A DNA stretch of 64,000 nucleotides from Roseateles_B flavus (GTDB lineage Bacteria > Pseudomonadota > Gammaproteobacteria > Burkholderiales > Burkholderiaceae_C): contig NZ_JBDPZC010000007.1 in NCBI RefSeq assembly GCF_039872765.1, positions 62,001-126,000 of the forward strand, given 5' to 3'. Below, piece by piece: positions 53,186-60,969 of this stretch. Both the position numbers and the translations under genes were made by a program. The notes beneath the pieces are model-generated. The model worked only from the letters and a program-made list of their open reading frames with translations. It was not told where the DNA came from and made no database searches. The first letter of the stretch is position 1; each line of letters starts with the position of its first letter.

Positions 53186-53198
53186 GGGTCGGGTCTTG
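53186..53198 (+). repeat. dispersed 13-bp repeat, copy 7 (one mismatch)
   Basis: GGGTCGGGTCTTG, one base different from the consensus. It lies at codons 2-6 of the glycosyltransferase gene on the opposite strand, or in its leader if translation starts at 53132. Confidence 0.65.
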
Positions 53199-53213
53199 CA
53201 TGGCAGCGGCTCA

Positions 53214-53228
53214 GCAAGCCCTGTGCCC
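53214..53228 (-). promoter_or_regulatory. candidate sigma-54 promoter
   Basis: On the minus strand GGGCACAGGGCTTGC: GGCAC and TTGC perfect, ten-base spacing, one of the two best matches in the window. RNA would start near 53202. Confidence 0.6.
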
Positions 53229-53283
53229 GGCACGCCGGCTGCCGCAGCACAGCATGGCGCGCTCCTCCCCCGCACCGGCCCCC

Positions 53284-54311
53284 ATGGACCCTACCACGCC
53301 CCTGCGCTGGACCCCTAGCGACCGCCCCGGCCTGCGACGCGAGGGCCCGCCAGGCCGGTTCCGCTACCGTCTGCCGGATGGCCGCCTGCTGCGCGCGGGG
53401 CCTGAGCTGGCCCGGATCCGCGCCCTGGCCATTGCGCCGGCCTGGCAGTCCGTCTGGATCTCAGCCGATCCCCGGTCCCATCTGCAGGCCACGGGCCGGG
53501 ACCAGCGCGGCCGCAAACAGTACCTCGACCACCCGGCCTGGCGGCAGCAGCGCAGCGAGCACAAGTTTGCCCGGCTGCAGGACTTCGGCCGCGGCCTGCC
53601 GCGACTGCGCACGCGCCTGCGCCGCAGGCTGGAGAGCGGCAGCACGCCGACGCGCGCCCGCGTGCTCGCCGCCCTTGTGCAGCTGCTGGACTGCAGCTGG
53701 ATGCGCATCGGCAACGACAGCGATGCCCGTGAGAACGGAAGCTTCGGCCTCAGCACCTTGCGCTGCCGGCACCTGCGGCTGCAGGGGGAGGCGCTGCACC
53801 TGCGTTTCATCGGCAAGAAGGGGGTGGCTCATCATGTGAGCCTCAGCGATGCCCGGCTGGCGGCGCTGGGGCGGCGCTGGTGCGGCGCTGCCGCGAGTTG
53901 CCGGGCGACGAACGCTTCCAGTACCTGGACGAAGCCGGGCAGGTCCACCGCGTCAGCTCGGCGGACGTCAACGCCTGGCTGCTCGAGCAGCTGGGCCCTG
54001 GCATGACGGCCAAGGTCTTCCGGACCTGGCATGGCAGCGTGCTGGCCCTGGACCTCGTGCTGGCCGCGGCGCTGCAGGACCAGGCCCCGGACCTGCCGGC
54101 CCTCGTGCGCCAGGTCGCCCAGCGCTTGGGCCACACGCCGGCCGTGTGCCGGGCCTCCTCCCTGCATCCCGCCGTCCTGTTGCTGGGCGCCGAGCTGGTC
54201 GATCCTGCGCGGCGCCGGGGCCTCAGTCAGACCGAGGCCCAGCTGCTGGCGATGCTTGCGGCGGCCCGCCCTGGGCCAGCAGCAGAGCCTCGAGCTCGGA
54301 CCACTGCCTGA
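53284..54311 (+). pseudogene. type IB DNA topoisomerase, frameshifted and without catalytic Tyr
   Basis: The first frame (53284 to about 53870) reads as the N-terminus of a poxvirus-like topoisomerase IB: PGRFRYRLPDGRLL, HLQATGRDQRGRKQYLDHPAWR, FARLQDFGRGLPRLR, MRIGNDSDARENGSFGLSTLR, LRFIGKKGVAHHVSLSDARL. The family then continues in another frame from about 53880: RCRELPGDERFQYLDEAG, VSSADVNAWLLEQLG, TAKVFRTWHGS. The break lies in an 11-bp unit present three times (53861-53893); deleting one unit restores the frame and gives ALVRRCREL, the expected family sequence. The catalytic tyrosine motif (S-Y-x-HPAV) reads CRASSLHPAVL, so Tyr is replaced by Ser. The gene is almost certainly dead. The 3' end overlaps gmhB. 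Confidence 0.85.
53861..53893 (+). repeat. 11-bp tandem triplication causing the frameshift
   Basis: CGGCGCTGGGG, CGGCGCTGGTG, CGGCGCTGCCG: three imperfect 11-bp units. Removing one (11 = 2 mod 3) rejoins the two topoisomerase frames exactly. Confidence 0.9.
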
Positions 54312-54870
54312 CGCGGTGATCCGGCTCGCGCAGGGGGCTCATGCGCCACACGGTCTCCCCGCCGCAATCGAAGAGCAGGCTGCGGCAGCCGGCGCGATGG
54401 CCGGCCTCCACGTCGTCCAGGGTGTCGCCCACCATCCAGGAGCGGGTCAGGTCCAGCTTGAGCTGGGTGGCGGCCTGCAGCAGCAAGCCGGCCGCCGGCT
54501 TGCGGCAGTGGCAGGCCGGCGCGCCGGCGTCGTTGGGCAGATGGGGGCACAGCAGCACACCGTCGAGTTCCACGCCGTCGGACTCGCGCAGGCGCTGGCG
54601 CAGGGCCTGCTCCAGCCGGTCGAAGGCGTCTCGCGTGAACAGGCCGCGCCCGATGCCGCTCTGGTTGGTGATCATCACCAGCGCGAAGCCGGCCGAGGAC
54701 AGGCGCGCCAGGGTGCGGCCCGCGCCCGGCATGAAGCGCAGCCGGGCAGGGTCGACGTTGTAGGGCACGTCCTCGACCAGGGTGCCGTCCTTGTCCAGGA
54801 ACAGCGCGGGTGCCCAGGGTCTGCGGCTCTGCCTGGCCCTCAGGGCCGGCAGGCGCGCGCTCAGGGCCAC
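54223..54870 (-). CDS. gmhB: D-glycero-beta-D-manno-heptose-1,7-bisphosphate 7-phosphatase
   Basis: A 215-residue HAD phosphatase that removes the C7 phosphate between the HldA and HldC steps. It shows ALFLDKDGTLVEDVPYNVDP (DxDGT), LVMITNQSGIGRGL, the zinc loop CPHLPNDAGAPACHCRKP and MVGDTLDDVEAGHRAGCRS. The GTG at 54870 overlaps the end of the SDR gene by ten bases. The C-terminal 25 residues are a variable tail. With gmhA, hldA and hldC, it completes the ADP-heptose precursor pathway in this window. Confidence 0.93.
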   Translation of the reverse strand: MALSARLPALRARQSRRPWAPALFLDKDGTLVEDVPYNVDPARLRFMPGAGRTLARLSSAGFALVMITNQSGIGRGLFTRDAFDRLEQALRQRLRESDGVELDGVLLCPHLPNDAGAPACHCRKPAAGLLLQAATQLKLDLTRSWMVGDTLDDVEAGHRAGCRSLLFDCGGETVWRMSPLREPDHRVRQWSELEALLLAQGGPPQASPAAGPRSD

Positions 54871-55709
54871 GAGCTTTCCCGCTCGGGGAGCACCGTGAGC
54901 TCGGCGATGCTGGTGCCGCGCGGCTGTTCCAGCACATGGCGGATGGCACGCGCCACATGGGCCGGGTCCTGCAGGCGCTCGGGGTCGAGGTCGGGGAAGC
55001 GGTCCAGCAGGAAAGGGGTCCGCATGCCACCCGCCACAATGGCGCAGACGCGGATGCCCTGCTCGCGCAGCTCCGCATGCAAGGCGTGCGAGAGCCCCAG
55101 CAGCCCCCACTTGCTGGCATGGTAGGCGCTGGCATTGGGCCAGGCACGTTTGGAAGCCGTCGAGGCGATGTTGATGATGTGGCCGCCGCCACCGGCCTGG
55201 CGCGCCATGCAGTCCGCGGCGTACTTGCTCAGCACAAAGGGACCGGACAGATTGGTGTGCAGGATGCGCAGCCAGTCCTCCACCTCCAGCTCGGCCAGGG
55301 GCGCGGTGACGTCGGTCGCCGCATTGTTGACCAGCGCGTCCAGGCGGCCGAACTGCTGCTCGACACGGCCGATGGCCAGGCGGCACTGGGCCGGGTCGGC
55401 CACGTCCAGCGCAAGCGCCAGGACCTCGATGTCCAGCGGGGCCAGCGTCTTGGCCTGCGCTTGGGCGCGCTGCAGGTCCATGTCGGCGAGCACCAGTCGG
55501 GCGCCCTGCCGGCCCAGCTCAAGGCTCAGCGCGGCGCCCAGACCCTGGCCGCCCCCGGTGATCAGCACCACGCGCCCCTTGAGGGAGAGCGGCCTGAGGG
55601 CTTCGCTGACCTCGCTGTCGGGGCTGAGGAAGAGGTCCTGGGTCTTCGGCGTGGCAGCAGAAGCGGAGCGGGTGGAGGAAGCGGAGGTGGCGGAGGACGC
55701 TGGATTCAT
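54861..55709 (-). CDS. short-chain dehydrogenase/reductase in the glycan locus
   Basis: A 282-residue SDR. An N-terminal Ser/Ala-rich stretch (about 1-45) precedes the fold. The cofactor loop is LITGGGQGLGAAL, followed by VNNAATDV, the serine in IINIASTASKR, and YHASKWGLLG with Tyr/Lys. The aspartate at the end of strand 2 (LVLADMDLQRAQ) favours NAD over NADP. It could act on a sugar nucleotide or lipid intermediate; the substrate is unknown. It overlaps gmhB, so both are one operon. A sigma-54-like site lies upstream. Confidence 0.88.
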   Translation of the reverse strand: MNPASSATSASSTRSASAATPKTQDLFLSPDSEVSEALRPLSLKGRVVLITGGGQGLGAALSLELGRQGARLVLADMDLQRAQAQAKTLAPLDIEVLALALDVADPAQCRLAIGRVEQQFGRLDALVNNAATDVTAPLAELEVEDWLRILHTNLSGPFVLSKYAADCMARQAGGGGHIINIASTASKRAWPNASAYHASKWGLLGLSHALHAELREQGIRVCAIVAGGMRTPFLLDRFPDLDPERLQDPAHVARAIRHVLEQPRGTSIAELTVLPERESSWP

Positions 55710-55784
55710 GCTGTGTTCCGGGCAGGAGGCCTCGCGGGCCGGGGTGGAAGGGAGGGGCTGCTGCGCGCCGCCCCGAGCCCCTGA

Positions 55785-55799
55785 GCACGCAGCGTGCCG
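55785..55799 (-). promoter_or_regulatory. candidate sigma-54 promoter for SDR-gmhB
   Basis: On the minus strand CGGCACGCTGCGTGC: GGCAC intact, ten-base spacing, GTGC for TTGC. Predicted start near 55773. Confidence 0.45.
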
Positions 55800-55820
55800 G
55801 CCGTGCTGCCCGCCTGCCCG

Positions 55821-55847
55821 GGTAAGCCTTGCAGCAGGATTTCCTGC
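55821..55847. promoter_or_regulatory. palindromic motif between two divergent sigma-54 sites
   Basis: GGTAAGCCTTGCAGC (55821-55835) fits the GGCAAG-type motif with a few changes. It runs into a perfect inverted repeat GCAGGA/TCCTGC (55834-55847). It lies between the SDR-gmhB and ElaB-like promoters. Confidence 0.4.
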
Positions 55848-55875
55848 GGCCCGGCCGGGCAATGGCGCCATGCAA

Positions 55876-55890
55876 TGGCATGCCGCTTGC
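55876..55890 (+). promoter_or_regulatory. candidate sigma-54 promoter for the ElaB/YqjE cassette
   Basis: TGGCATGCCGCTTGC: TGGCA, ten-base spacing and TTGC. Predicted start near 55902, with the ATG at 55969. Confidence 0.6.
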
Positions 55891-55968
55891 CCCAGGACGC
55901 CGGCAGGTCTCTGCAGGGGTGAGCCGGACCGCCGGCCTCCCTCTCCTGATCATTGAAAGGAATGCACG

Positions 55969-56277
55969 ATGGGCATGAATGAAACGCACGCTGGCGTGAG
56001 CAGCGCCAGAACTGAGGCCGCGGACCTGGTGGACCGCACCGCACAGGGCGCGCACCAGACCGTCGACCGCCTGGCCCAGCAGGCCGCGCCTGCGGTCCAG
56101 AAACTGCAGGACCAGATGGAGGACGCCGGCGAAATGCTCCAGGAGCGCGCCGAGCAGATGCGCGACATGGGTCGCCAGTGGCGCGAGGGCCTGCGCAGCA
56201 GCGTGCGTGAGCATCCCCTGACCACCGTGGTCGCGGCCCTGGCCGTCGGTGCCCTGATCGCACGGCTCTCTCGGTGA
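55969..56277 (+). CDS. ElaB/YqjD-family membrane protein (DUF883)
   Basis: A 102-residue protein. An amphipathic helical region (about 15-75, VDRTAQGAHQTVDRLAQQAAPAVQKLQDQMEDAGEMLQ) is followed by the family's REHPLTTVVAALAVGALIARLSR, a single C-terminal membrane helix. ElaB/YqjD proteins are tail-anchored inner-membrane proteins, some of which bind ribosomes, and are induced in stress or stationary phase. GAAAGGAA precedes the ATG. It is followed by yqjE- and yqjK-like genes with overlapping starts, the usual cassette. Confidence 0.88.
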   Translation: MGMNETHAGVSSARTEAADLVDRTAQGAHQTVDRLAQQAAPAVQKLQDQMEDAGEMLQERAEQMRDMGRQWREGLRSSVREHPLTTVVAALAVGALIARLSR

Positions 56278-56843
56278 CGGCGCCGCCCATGCCGCCGGGC
56301 ATGGAGCCCGGCACGACTCGCGAGGGCCGCGACAGCCCGCCCGACGAAGGCCCGCCTTCCGGCTGGCTGGGCGGGGTGCAGACCCTGGTGCTGAGCTTCG
56401 TGGGTCTGCTGGGCGATGGCCTGGAGCTGCTGTCTCTGGAGTTGCAGCGCGGCCTGCGCCTGCTGGAGCGCCTGCTGTGGCTGATGCTGCTGGGGGCCGC
56501 CGCCCTGTTCACGGCCTGGCTGTTCTTCTGGATCGGCCTGGCCGTGGTGCTGACGGACGCCGGCATGATGTGGCCCCTCGCCTGCGCCATCGTGGTGCTG
56601 GGCAATGCCGGTGTGCTGGCCATGTGCCTGTCCCAGGCGCGGCTGCTGCGCCCCATGTTCGCGATGCCTGCGCTGCGGCGGCAGATGGGCCTGGGCAGCG
56701 AGGAGTCCCAGGCCGAGGCCGCCCGGGCCCAGGCGGCTCGCGACTACGCGGCCCGGCACGGCGCCTCAGGCGCTGCGCCGGACGCCTCTGACACATCGTC
56801 GGGCCCCTCCCGTGCGGGTCCGGATGAAGGCCGCCATGAATGA
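56274..56843 (+). CDS. YqjE-family membrane protein
   Basis: A 189-residue protein of the YqjE/holin-superfamily-III group. Residues about 32-50 form an amphipathic helix (LVLSFVGLLGDGLELLSLELQRG), and about 58-85 and 88-115 are two membrane spans (LLLGAAALFTAWLFFWIGLAVVL, MWPLACAIVVLGNAGVLAMCL). The start GTG overlaps the previous stop (GTGA). Despite the holin label some databases use, the context is an envelope-stress cassette rather than phage. Confidence 0.85.
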   Translation: MTAPPMPPGMEPGTTREGRDSPPDEGPPSGWLGGVQTLVLSFVGLLGDGLELLSLELQRGLRLLERLLWLMLLGAAALFTAWLFFWIGLAVVLTDAGMMWPLACAIVVLGNAGVLAMCLSQARLLRPMFAMPALRRQMGLGSEESQAEAARAQAARDYAARHGASGAAPDASDTSSGPSRAGPDEGRHE

Positions 56844-57396
56844 ACGTCCCGAATCCTCGTCCCCCCGCAAGCCTTCGGCCGAGGTCGGCCTGGAACAGCA
56901 GATCCTGGCGGTCGAGTTGCGCATGCTGCAAAGGCGCCGCCGGTTGCTGGGCTCATGGAACGAGGTCGAGCATGCGATGGGGCAAGTGCTGGCGCCGCGT
57001 GCCTGGCTGTGGCCCCTGGCCCTGGGCGGCGTCGCTGGCTGCCTGCTGGGCCTGCTGTGGCGGCGGGGAGACCGGAGCGCCGCGCCTGCGTCACGATCAG
57101 CGCACCGTGGCCGGGCCCACGGCGCCAGCGCGGCCGGAGCCGGTGCCCTGGCCGGGGCCCTGGCTCTGCTGGGGCCCTGGCTTCGCAGCCTGCTGACGCC
57201 CCTGGTACACCAATGGCTGCGGCCCGCCGTGCTCGAGGCGGCCGAGGGCCTGATGCTGGCCCTGCTGGGCGGCGTGCTGAAGACGCCGGCCCAGCGCCAC
57301 CGCGCCCGGCCGGTGGGCCCGGCCGCTGCCACGCCCACGCCGGCGGCTGCCTCGCCGGCCGGCTCCCCGCCGGCTGCCGCTCCGTCGCATGACTGA
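56836..57396 (+). CDS. YqjK-like third gene of the cassette
   Basis: A 186-residue protein. The start MNERPESSSPRKPSAEVGLEQQILAVELRMLQRRRRLLGSWN has the Arg-rich helix seen in YqjK-like proteins, followed by hydrophobic stretches at about 55-75 and 98-125 and an Ala/Pro-rich tail. Similarity to YqjK is mainly positional and compositional. An ATG at 56824 would add four residues. It overlaps the YqjE-like gene by eight bases. Confidence 0.65.
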   Translation: MNERPESSSPRKPSAEVGLEQQILAVELRMLQRRRRLLGSWNEVEHAMGQVLAPRAWLWPLALGGVAGCLLGLLWRRGDRSAAPASRSAHRGRAHGASAAGAGALAGALALLGPWLRSLLTPLVHQWLRPAVLEAAEGLMLALLGGVLKTPAQRHRARPVGPAAATPTPAAASPAGSPPAAAPSHD

Positions 57397-57434
57397 TCCC
57401 CGGGGCGGGCGCCGCCCCGGCCCTCGGCTGCAAA

Positions 57435-57447
57435 GGGTCAGGTCTTG
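57435..57447 (+). repeat. dispersed 13-bp repeat, copy 8
   Basis: Exact GGGTCAGGTCTTG, 11 bases before the ATG of the DUF421 gene. CAAAGG (57431-57436) and CCTTTG (57448-57453) flank it and can pair, which could affect ribosome access. Confidence 0.85.
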
Positions 57448-57458
57448 CCTTTGAACGC

Positions 57459-57971
57459 ATGATGAACGCCTTGCCCCCCTGGCCGCCTTTGCCCGACTGG
57501 TCGTCCGTTTTCGCCTTCTCCCTGCATCCGCTGGAGCTGGCGCTGCGCGGGACGGTCATGTACTGGCTGCTCTTCCTGATGTTCCGCTTCGTGTTGCGGC
57601 GCGACGCCGGCAGCATCGGCCTGGCCGATGTGCTGCTGCTGGTGCTGATCGCCGACGCCTCGCAGAACGCCATGGCCGGCGAGTACCGCTCCATCGGCGA
57701 CGGCGTGGCGCTGGTGGGCACCATCGCGGGCTGGAACTGGGTGATCGACTGGGCGGGCTACCGCAGCCGCTTGCTGCGGCGGTTCCTGCAGGCGCCTGCC
57801 ACGCTGCTCGTGCGGGAGGGCCAGGTGCTGCAGGCGAATCTGCGGCGCGAAATGATCACGCGGGACGAGCTGATGGGGGCCCTGCACCGCGAAGGCCTGA
57901 CCCGGCTGGACGAGGTGGCGCGCGCCTGGATGGAGAGCGACGGCTCCATCACCGTCGTGCCGCGCGACTGA
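57459..57971 (+). CDS. DUF421 (YetF-like) membrane protein
   Basis: A 170-residue protein. Residues about 25-100 contain two to three membrane helices (LRGTVMYWLLFLMFRFVL, IGLADVLLLVLIADASQNAMAG, VALVGTIAGWNWVIDW). The DUF421 domain follows (ATLLVREGQVLQANLRREMITRDELMGALHREGLTRLDEVARAWMESDGSITVV). YetF-family proteins are of unknown function; some affect spore or envelope properties. The start has a poor ribosome site and lies beside a repeat copy that can form a hairpin. Confidence 0.88.
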   Translation: MMNALPPWPPLPDWSSVFAFSLHPLELALRGTVMYWLLFLMFRFVLRRDAGSIGLADVLLLVLIADASQNAMAGEYRSIGDGVALVGTIAGWNWVIDWAGYRSRLLRRFLQAPATLLVREGQVLQANLRREMITRDELMGALHREGLTRLDEVARAWMESDGSITVVPRD

Positions 57972-58009
57972 GGCTTCCCGGCCTCCGCCGCGCGGCCCAC
58001 GGGCTCCGG

Positions 58010-58471
58010 TCAGGCCCGGTGCTCGGTGGCGCGGGCTTCGTCGCGCAGGCGCCGGACCTGATCATGGTTGCGCTGCACGCCGTTCATCTGACGCTGCACC
58101 ACCAGCAGCACGTCCGCCGGCAGGTCCTGCTGCAGGGCCTTGCGGTAGCGGGCCACGGCGGCGTCCTCGCCGCGTTCGCATTCCTCCAGCATGGCCACGT
58201 CGCTGTAGCCGGCCAGGGTGCCCTTGACGCTCACCCAGCCGCGGTGCATGGCGCCGCTGACGCTGCCTTCGTCTTCCGCCTTGCCGCCGTACTGGCGCAC
58301 CAGCTGCTGCAGCTCCAGGGCGGCTTCTCGGCATTCCAGGGCCCGTGCCGCGAAGATCTGGCGGATGCTGGCGCTGCGCACATGCTCGGCGCTGGCGGTG
58401 AAGCCGTATTCACCGTCCTTGCAGGTCTCGATCAGGTTGTTGAGCGTGTCGACGACATCGTCCTTTTCCAT
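58010..58471 (-). CDS. DUF2383 ferritin-like protein
   Basis: A 153-residue all-helical protein. The start MEKDDVVDTLNNLIETCKDGEYGFTASAEHV, then AALELQQLVRQYGGKAEDEGSVSGAMHRGWVSVKG and AMLEECERGEDAAVARYRKALQQDLP, match the DUF2383 group, a four-helix bundle with ferritin-like Glu/His positions often linked to stress. GGAGG precedes the ATG. The upstream region holds a sigma-54-like site and an 11-bp tandem repeat. Confidence 0.9.
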   Translation of the reverse strand: MEKDDVVDTLNNLIETCKDGEYGFTASAEHVRSASIRQIFAARALECREAALELQQLVRQYGGKAEDEGSVSGAMHRGWVSVKGTLAGYSDVAMLEECERGEDAAVARYRKALQQDLPADVLLVVQRQMNGVQRNHDQVRRLRDEARATEHRA

Positions 58472-58531
58472 GGCTGTGCCTCCGAAAGTGGTTACTCGGC
58501 GTCGGCGGGTGCCGGCGCTCGCAGCGAGGCA

Positions 58532-58546
58532 GCAAGCCTTGTTCCC
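58532..58546 (-). promoter_or_regulatory. candidate sigma-54 promoter for the DUF2383 gene
   Basis: On the minus strand GGGAACAAGGCTTGC: GG-N10-GC with a perfect TTGC but GGGAAC for TGGCAC. Predicted start near 58520. Confidence 0.4.
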
Positions 58547-58550
58547 GGTC

Positions 58551-58589
58551 CCCCGCGTGCACCCCGCGTGCACCCCGCGTGCACCCCGC
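58551..58589. repeat. 11-bp tandem repeat, about 3.6 copies
   Basis: ACCCCGCGTGC at 58561-58571 and 58572-58582, flanked by partial copies. It sits 5-45 bases beyond the -24 element of the DUF2383 promoter, where an activator could bind. Confidence 0.92.
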
Positions 58590-58597
58590 AGATGCCC

Positions 58598-60934
58598 TCA
58601 GTCCCGCGTGGCCTGGGGGCCGCTGATGGCGCGACGCAGCGCGTCCAGCAGCTGGGCGGGGGAGCAGGGCTTGCGCAGCACGATCAGCGTGGGGTCGTCG
58701 GTGACGGGCGTCGCGCTGTAGCCGCTGATCAGCACGGCCGGCAGCTCCGGCCGCATGGCGCGCAGTGCCTTGACCAGGGTGAGGCCGTCCATGCGGCCGG
58801 GCATCATCACGTCGGACAGCACGACGTCGATGCCCGCGCCGGTGCCGAAGCGCCGCAGGGCCTCGTCGGCGTCGTAGACGCACAGCACCTGGCAGGAGAA
58901 GGAGCGCAGCAGCGTGGCCGTGACCCGGCTCAGCTCCTCGTTGTCCTCCACCAGCATCACCCGTGCGCCCGCCAGGCTGCTGGTGGCACCGGCCTCGGCG
59001 CCGGCCTCTGCCGGCGCACGCGTCTGGCTGGCCGGCAGCAGCAGGCTGACGACGGTGCCACCTTCCGGCGGGCAGTGGATGCGCGCCGTGCCGCCGGCCT
59101 GTACGCAGAAGCCCAGCACCTGGCTCAGGCCCAGCCCCGTCGCGCGGCCGACGGGCTTGCTGGTGAAGAAGGGCTCGAAGACGCGGGGCAGGATGTCCGC
59201 CGGGATGCCCGGGCCGTCGTCCGCCACCTTGATCAGCACATAGGCGCCCGGCGCGAGTCCGGCCAGCTCGTCCTCGCGGGCATTGCGCAGGCTGAAGCTC
59301 ACCTTGCCCGCGCCGTTGAGGGCGTCCCGCGCGTTCAGGGCGATGTTAATCAGGGCCAGCTCCAGCTCTGCCGGGTCCGCCGTCACCAGGCGCACGCCGG
59401 GCTGGAGGTCCATGGTCAGGCTGACGCGCTTGCCCAGCACGGTGCTCAGCAGCGCCTCGAGGTCCTTCAACGTGCTGGCCAGGTCCAGGGACTGCGGATG
59501 GACGGCCTGCTGCCCAGCAAAGCGCAGCAGGTGCTGTGTCAGGCGGCTGCCGACCTCCACCGAGCGCCGGATGGCGCTCAGCGGCACCTGCAGCGCCTCG
59601 TTGTGCACATGGCGCTGGATGAGGTGGGCGCTGTTGCTGATCACGCCCAGCAGGTTGTTGAAGTCATGGGCGACGCCGCCGGTCAGCCGCCCCAGGGCGG
59701 CGATGCGCTGGCTGCGCGAGCTGATCTGCTCGGTCTCCCGCGTGCGTTCCACGGCCTCGTTGACCCGCTGCTCCAGCTCGCTGCGGGAGCGCCGCATGGC
59801 CTCGCTGGCGTTGACCAGGGCGCGCGAGACGTAGTCCCATTCCTCGATCCCCGTGGGATGCTGGCGCAGCGGCCCGCCCGTCTGCAGGGACTGCGCCATG
59901 GAGGTCAGGTCGTCCAGGGGCCGGGCGATGCGCCGGCTGAGCCACAGCGCGCCGGCCAGGCCCATGGCAAGCAGGACCATGGCGCCCAGCAGCACGGGCA
60001 GCAGGGACTGCAGCTGACCGCCGGCCAGGCGGTCGCGTGGGGCGGTGATGATGAAGCTCCAGCCCTGCGAGGAGGTGCTGAAGTAGGTCAGCACCGCCTG
60101 GCCGTTGGGGTTGCGGCCCTGCAGCAGCGCCTCGTCATGGGCCTGCATCAGGGCGCTCAGGGCAGGCCAGGCCGCCGGCTCGGTGAGGGCGGGGCCGCCC
60201 GAGGAACTGGCCACGATGTGGCCGCGCCCGTCCAGCACGGCGGCGGTCCAGTCCGGCGGGAGGTCCTGATGGTTGATCAGGCGCTGCAGTTCCAGGGGCA
60301 CGATCGTGACCTCCAGGTTCGCCAGCACATGCCCGCGCCGCTCCACCGGCTGCACCAGCGAGGCGTGAGACGGGATGCCATGGCGGCCCGGTTCCAGCGA
60401 GCCGACCATGGGCCGGTTCGCCAGCGGCGGCGCGCCGGGCTCGCGCGGGCGGCGCGAGGAGAGGGGCTCCTCGCCGGTCGAGGGCGGAAGGCGAGTGCTG
60501 AAGAGGACCTCGTCCGGCGTGCTCAGCACCACCCAGCCGTCCAGGCCCTGCACGGCGCGTCGGGCCTGGGTTTCCAGCAGCTGAAGCTGGGCGGGCTCGA
60601 TGTCGGGCAGCGTGTCCAGGGTCCGCGCCAGGGCCAGGACGCGGGCGATGGCCGCGCGCTGGGCCAGCTCGCGGTCCACCACCATGGACAGGGCGCGGGC
60701 ATCGTCCCGCAGATGGCGCACCAGCCGCTCCTCGCCGGCCCGCCAGGCCGCCCACAGGGCCGCCAGGGTGCCGGGCAGCACCACCGCCAGCACCAGCAGG
60801 ACCAGGCGCGTGCGCACCGACAGGGTCAGCCGTGGCGCGTGCTCGCGCAGCTGGGCGCCCCAATGCCGCAAGCGCTGCCAGCCCGAGGAGGCGTGGGCGG
60901 CAGGTGGGGGCTCCACTTCATCGCGTTCCAGCAT
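58598..60934 (-). CDS. hybrid sensor histidine kinase with extracytoplasmic sensor
   Basis: A 778-residue kinase. Membrane helices at about 38-60 (LVLLVLAVVLPGTLAALWAAW) and about 310-335 (LLPVLLGAMVLLAMGLAGALWL) bracket a large periplasmic dCACHE-like domain. HAMP (about 335-390) leads to the kinase core: GGVAHDFNNLLGVISNSAHL, NIALNARDALNGAG, DDGPGIP and RATGLGLSQVLGF. The C-terminal receiver (about 655-770) has VMLVEDNEELSRV and the phospho-Asp in IDVVLSDVMMPG. The HDFNNLL type is typical of kinases that lack a cognate DNA-binding partner next door. It is the third gene of the BON-AI-2E-kinase operon. Confidence 0.92.
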   Translation of the reverse strand: MLERDEVEPPPAAHASSGWQRLRHWGAQLREHAPRLTLSVRTRLVLLVLAVVLPGTLAALWAAWRAGEERLVRHLRDDARALSMVVDRELAQRAAIARVLALARTLDTLPDIEPAQLQLLETQARRAVQGLDGWVVLSTPDEVLFSTRLPPSTGEEPLSSRRPREPGAPPLANRPMVGSLEPGRHGIPSHASLVQPVERRGHVLANLEVTIVPLELQRLINHQDLPPDWTAAVLDGRGHIVASSSGGPALTEPAAWPALSALMQAHDEALLQGRNPNGQAVLTYFSTSSQGWSFIITAPRDRLAGGQLQSLLPVLLGAMVLLAMGLAGALWLSRRIARPLDDLTSMAQSLQTGGPLRQHPTGIEEWDYVSRALVNASEAMRRSRSELEQRVNEAVERTRETEQISSRSQRIAALGRLTGGVAHDFNNLLGVISNSAHLIQRHVHNEALQVPLSAIRRSVEVGSRLTQHLLRFAGQQAVHPQSLDLASTLKDLEALLSTVLGKRVSLTMDLQPGVRLVTADPAELELALINIALNARDALNGAGKVSFSLRNAREDELAGLAPGAYVLIKVADDGPGIPADILPRVFEPFFTSKPVGRATGLGLSQVLGFCVQAGGTARIHCPPEGGTVVSLLLPASQTRAPAEAGAEAGATSSLAGARVMLVEDNEELSRVTATLLRSFSCQVLCVYDADEALRRFGTGAGIDVVLSDVMMPGRMDGLTLVKALRAMRPELPAVLISGYSATPVTDDPTLIVLRKPCSPAQLLDALRRAISGPQATRD

Positions 60935-60969
60935 GGGTCGACATCCAACACGGCAGACACCGCCCCCCG

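Noticed and set aside
56274..56843. Holin gene indicating a prophage
   Set aside because: The protein is of the YqjE type in an ElaB/YqjE/YqjK cassette; no other phage genes or attachment sites are near.
57435..57448. The 13-bp word plus C also has GG-N10-GC spacing like a sigma-54 promoter
   Set aside because: The spacer is identical in all copies, most copies are inside genes, and at 57435 the RNA start would fall on or after the ATG. A dispersed repeat explains it better.
58551..58589. Possible CRISPR-like repeat
   Set aside because: Units are 11 bases and abut without spacers, so it is a simple tandem repeat.
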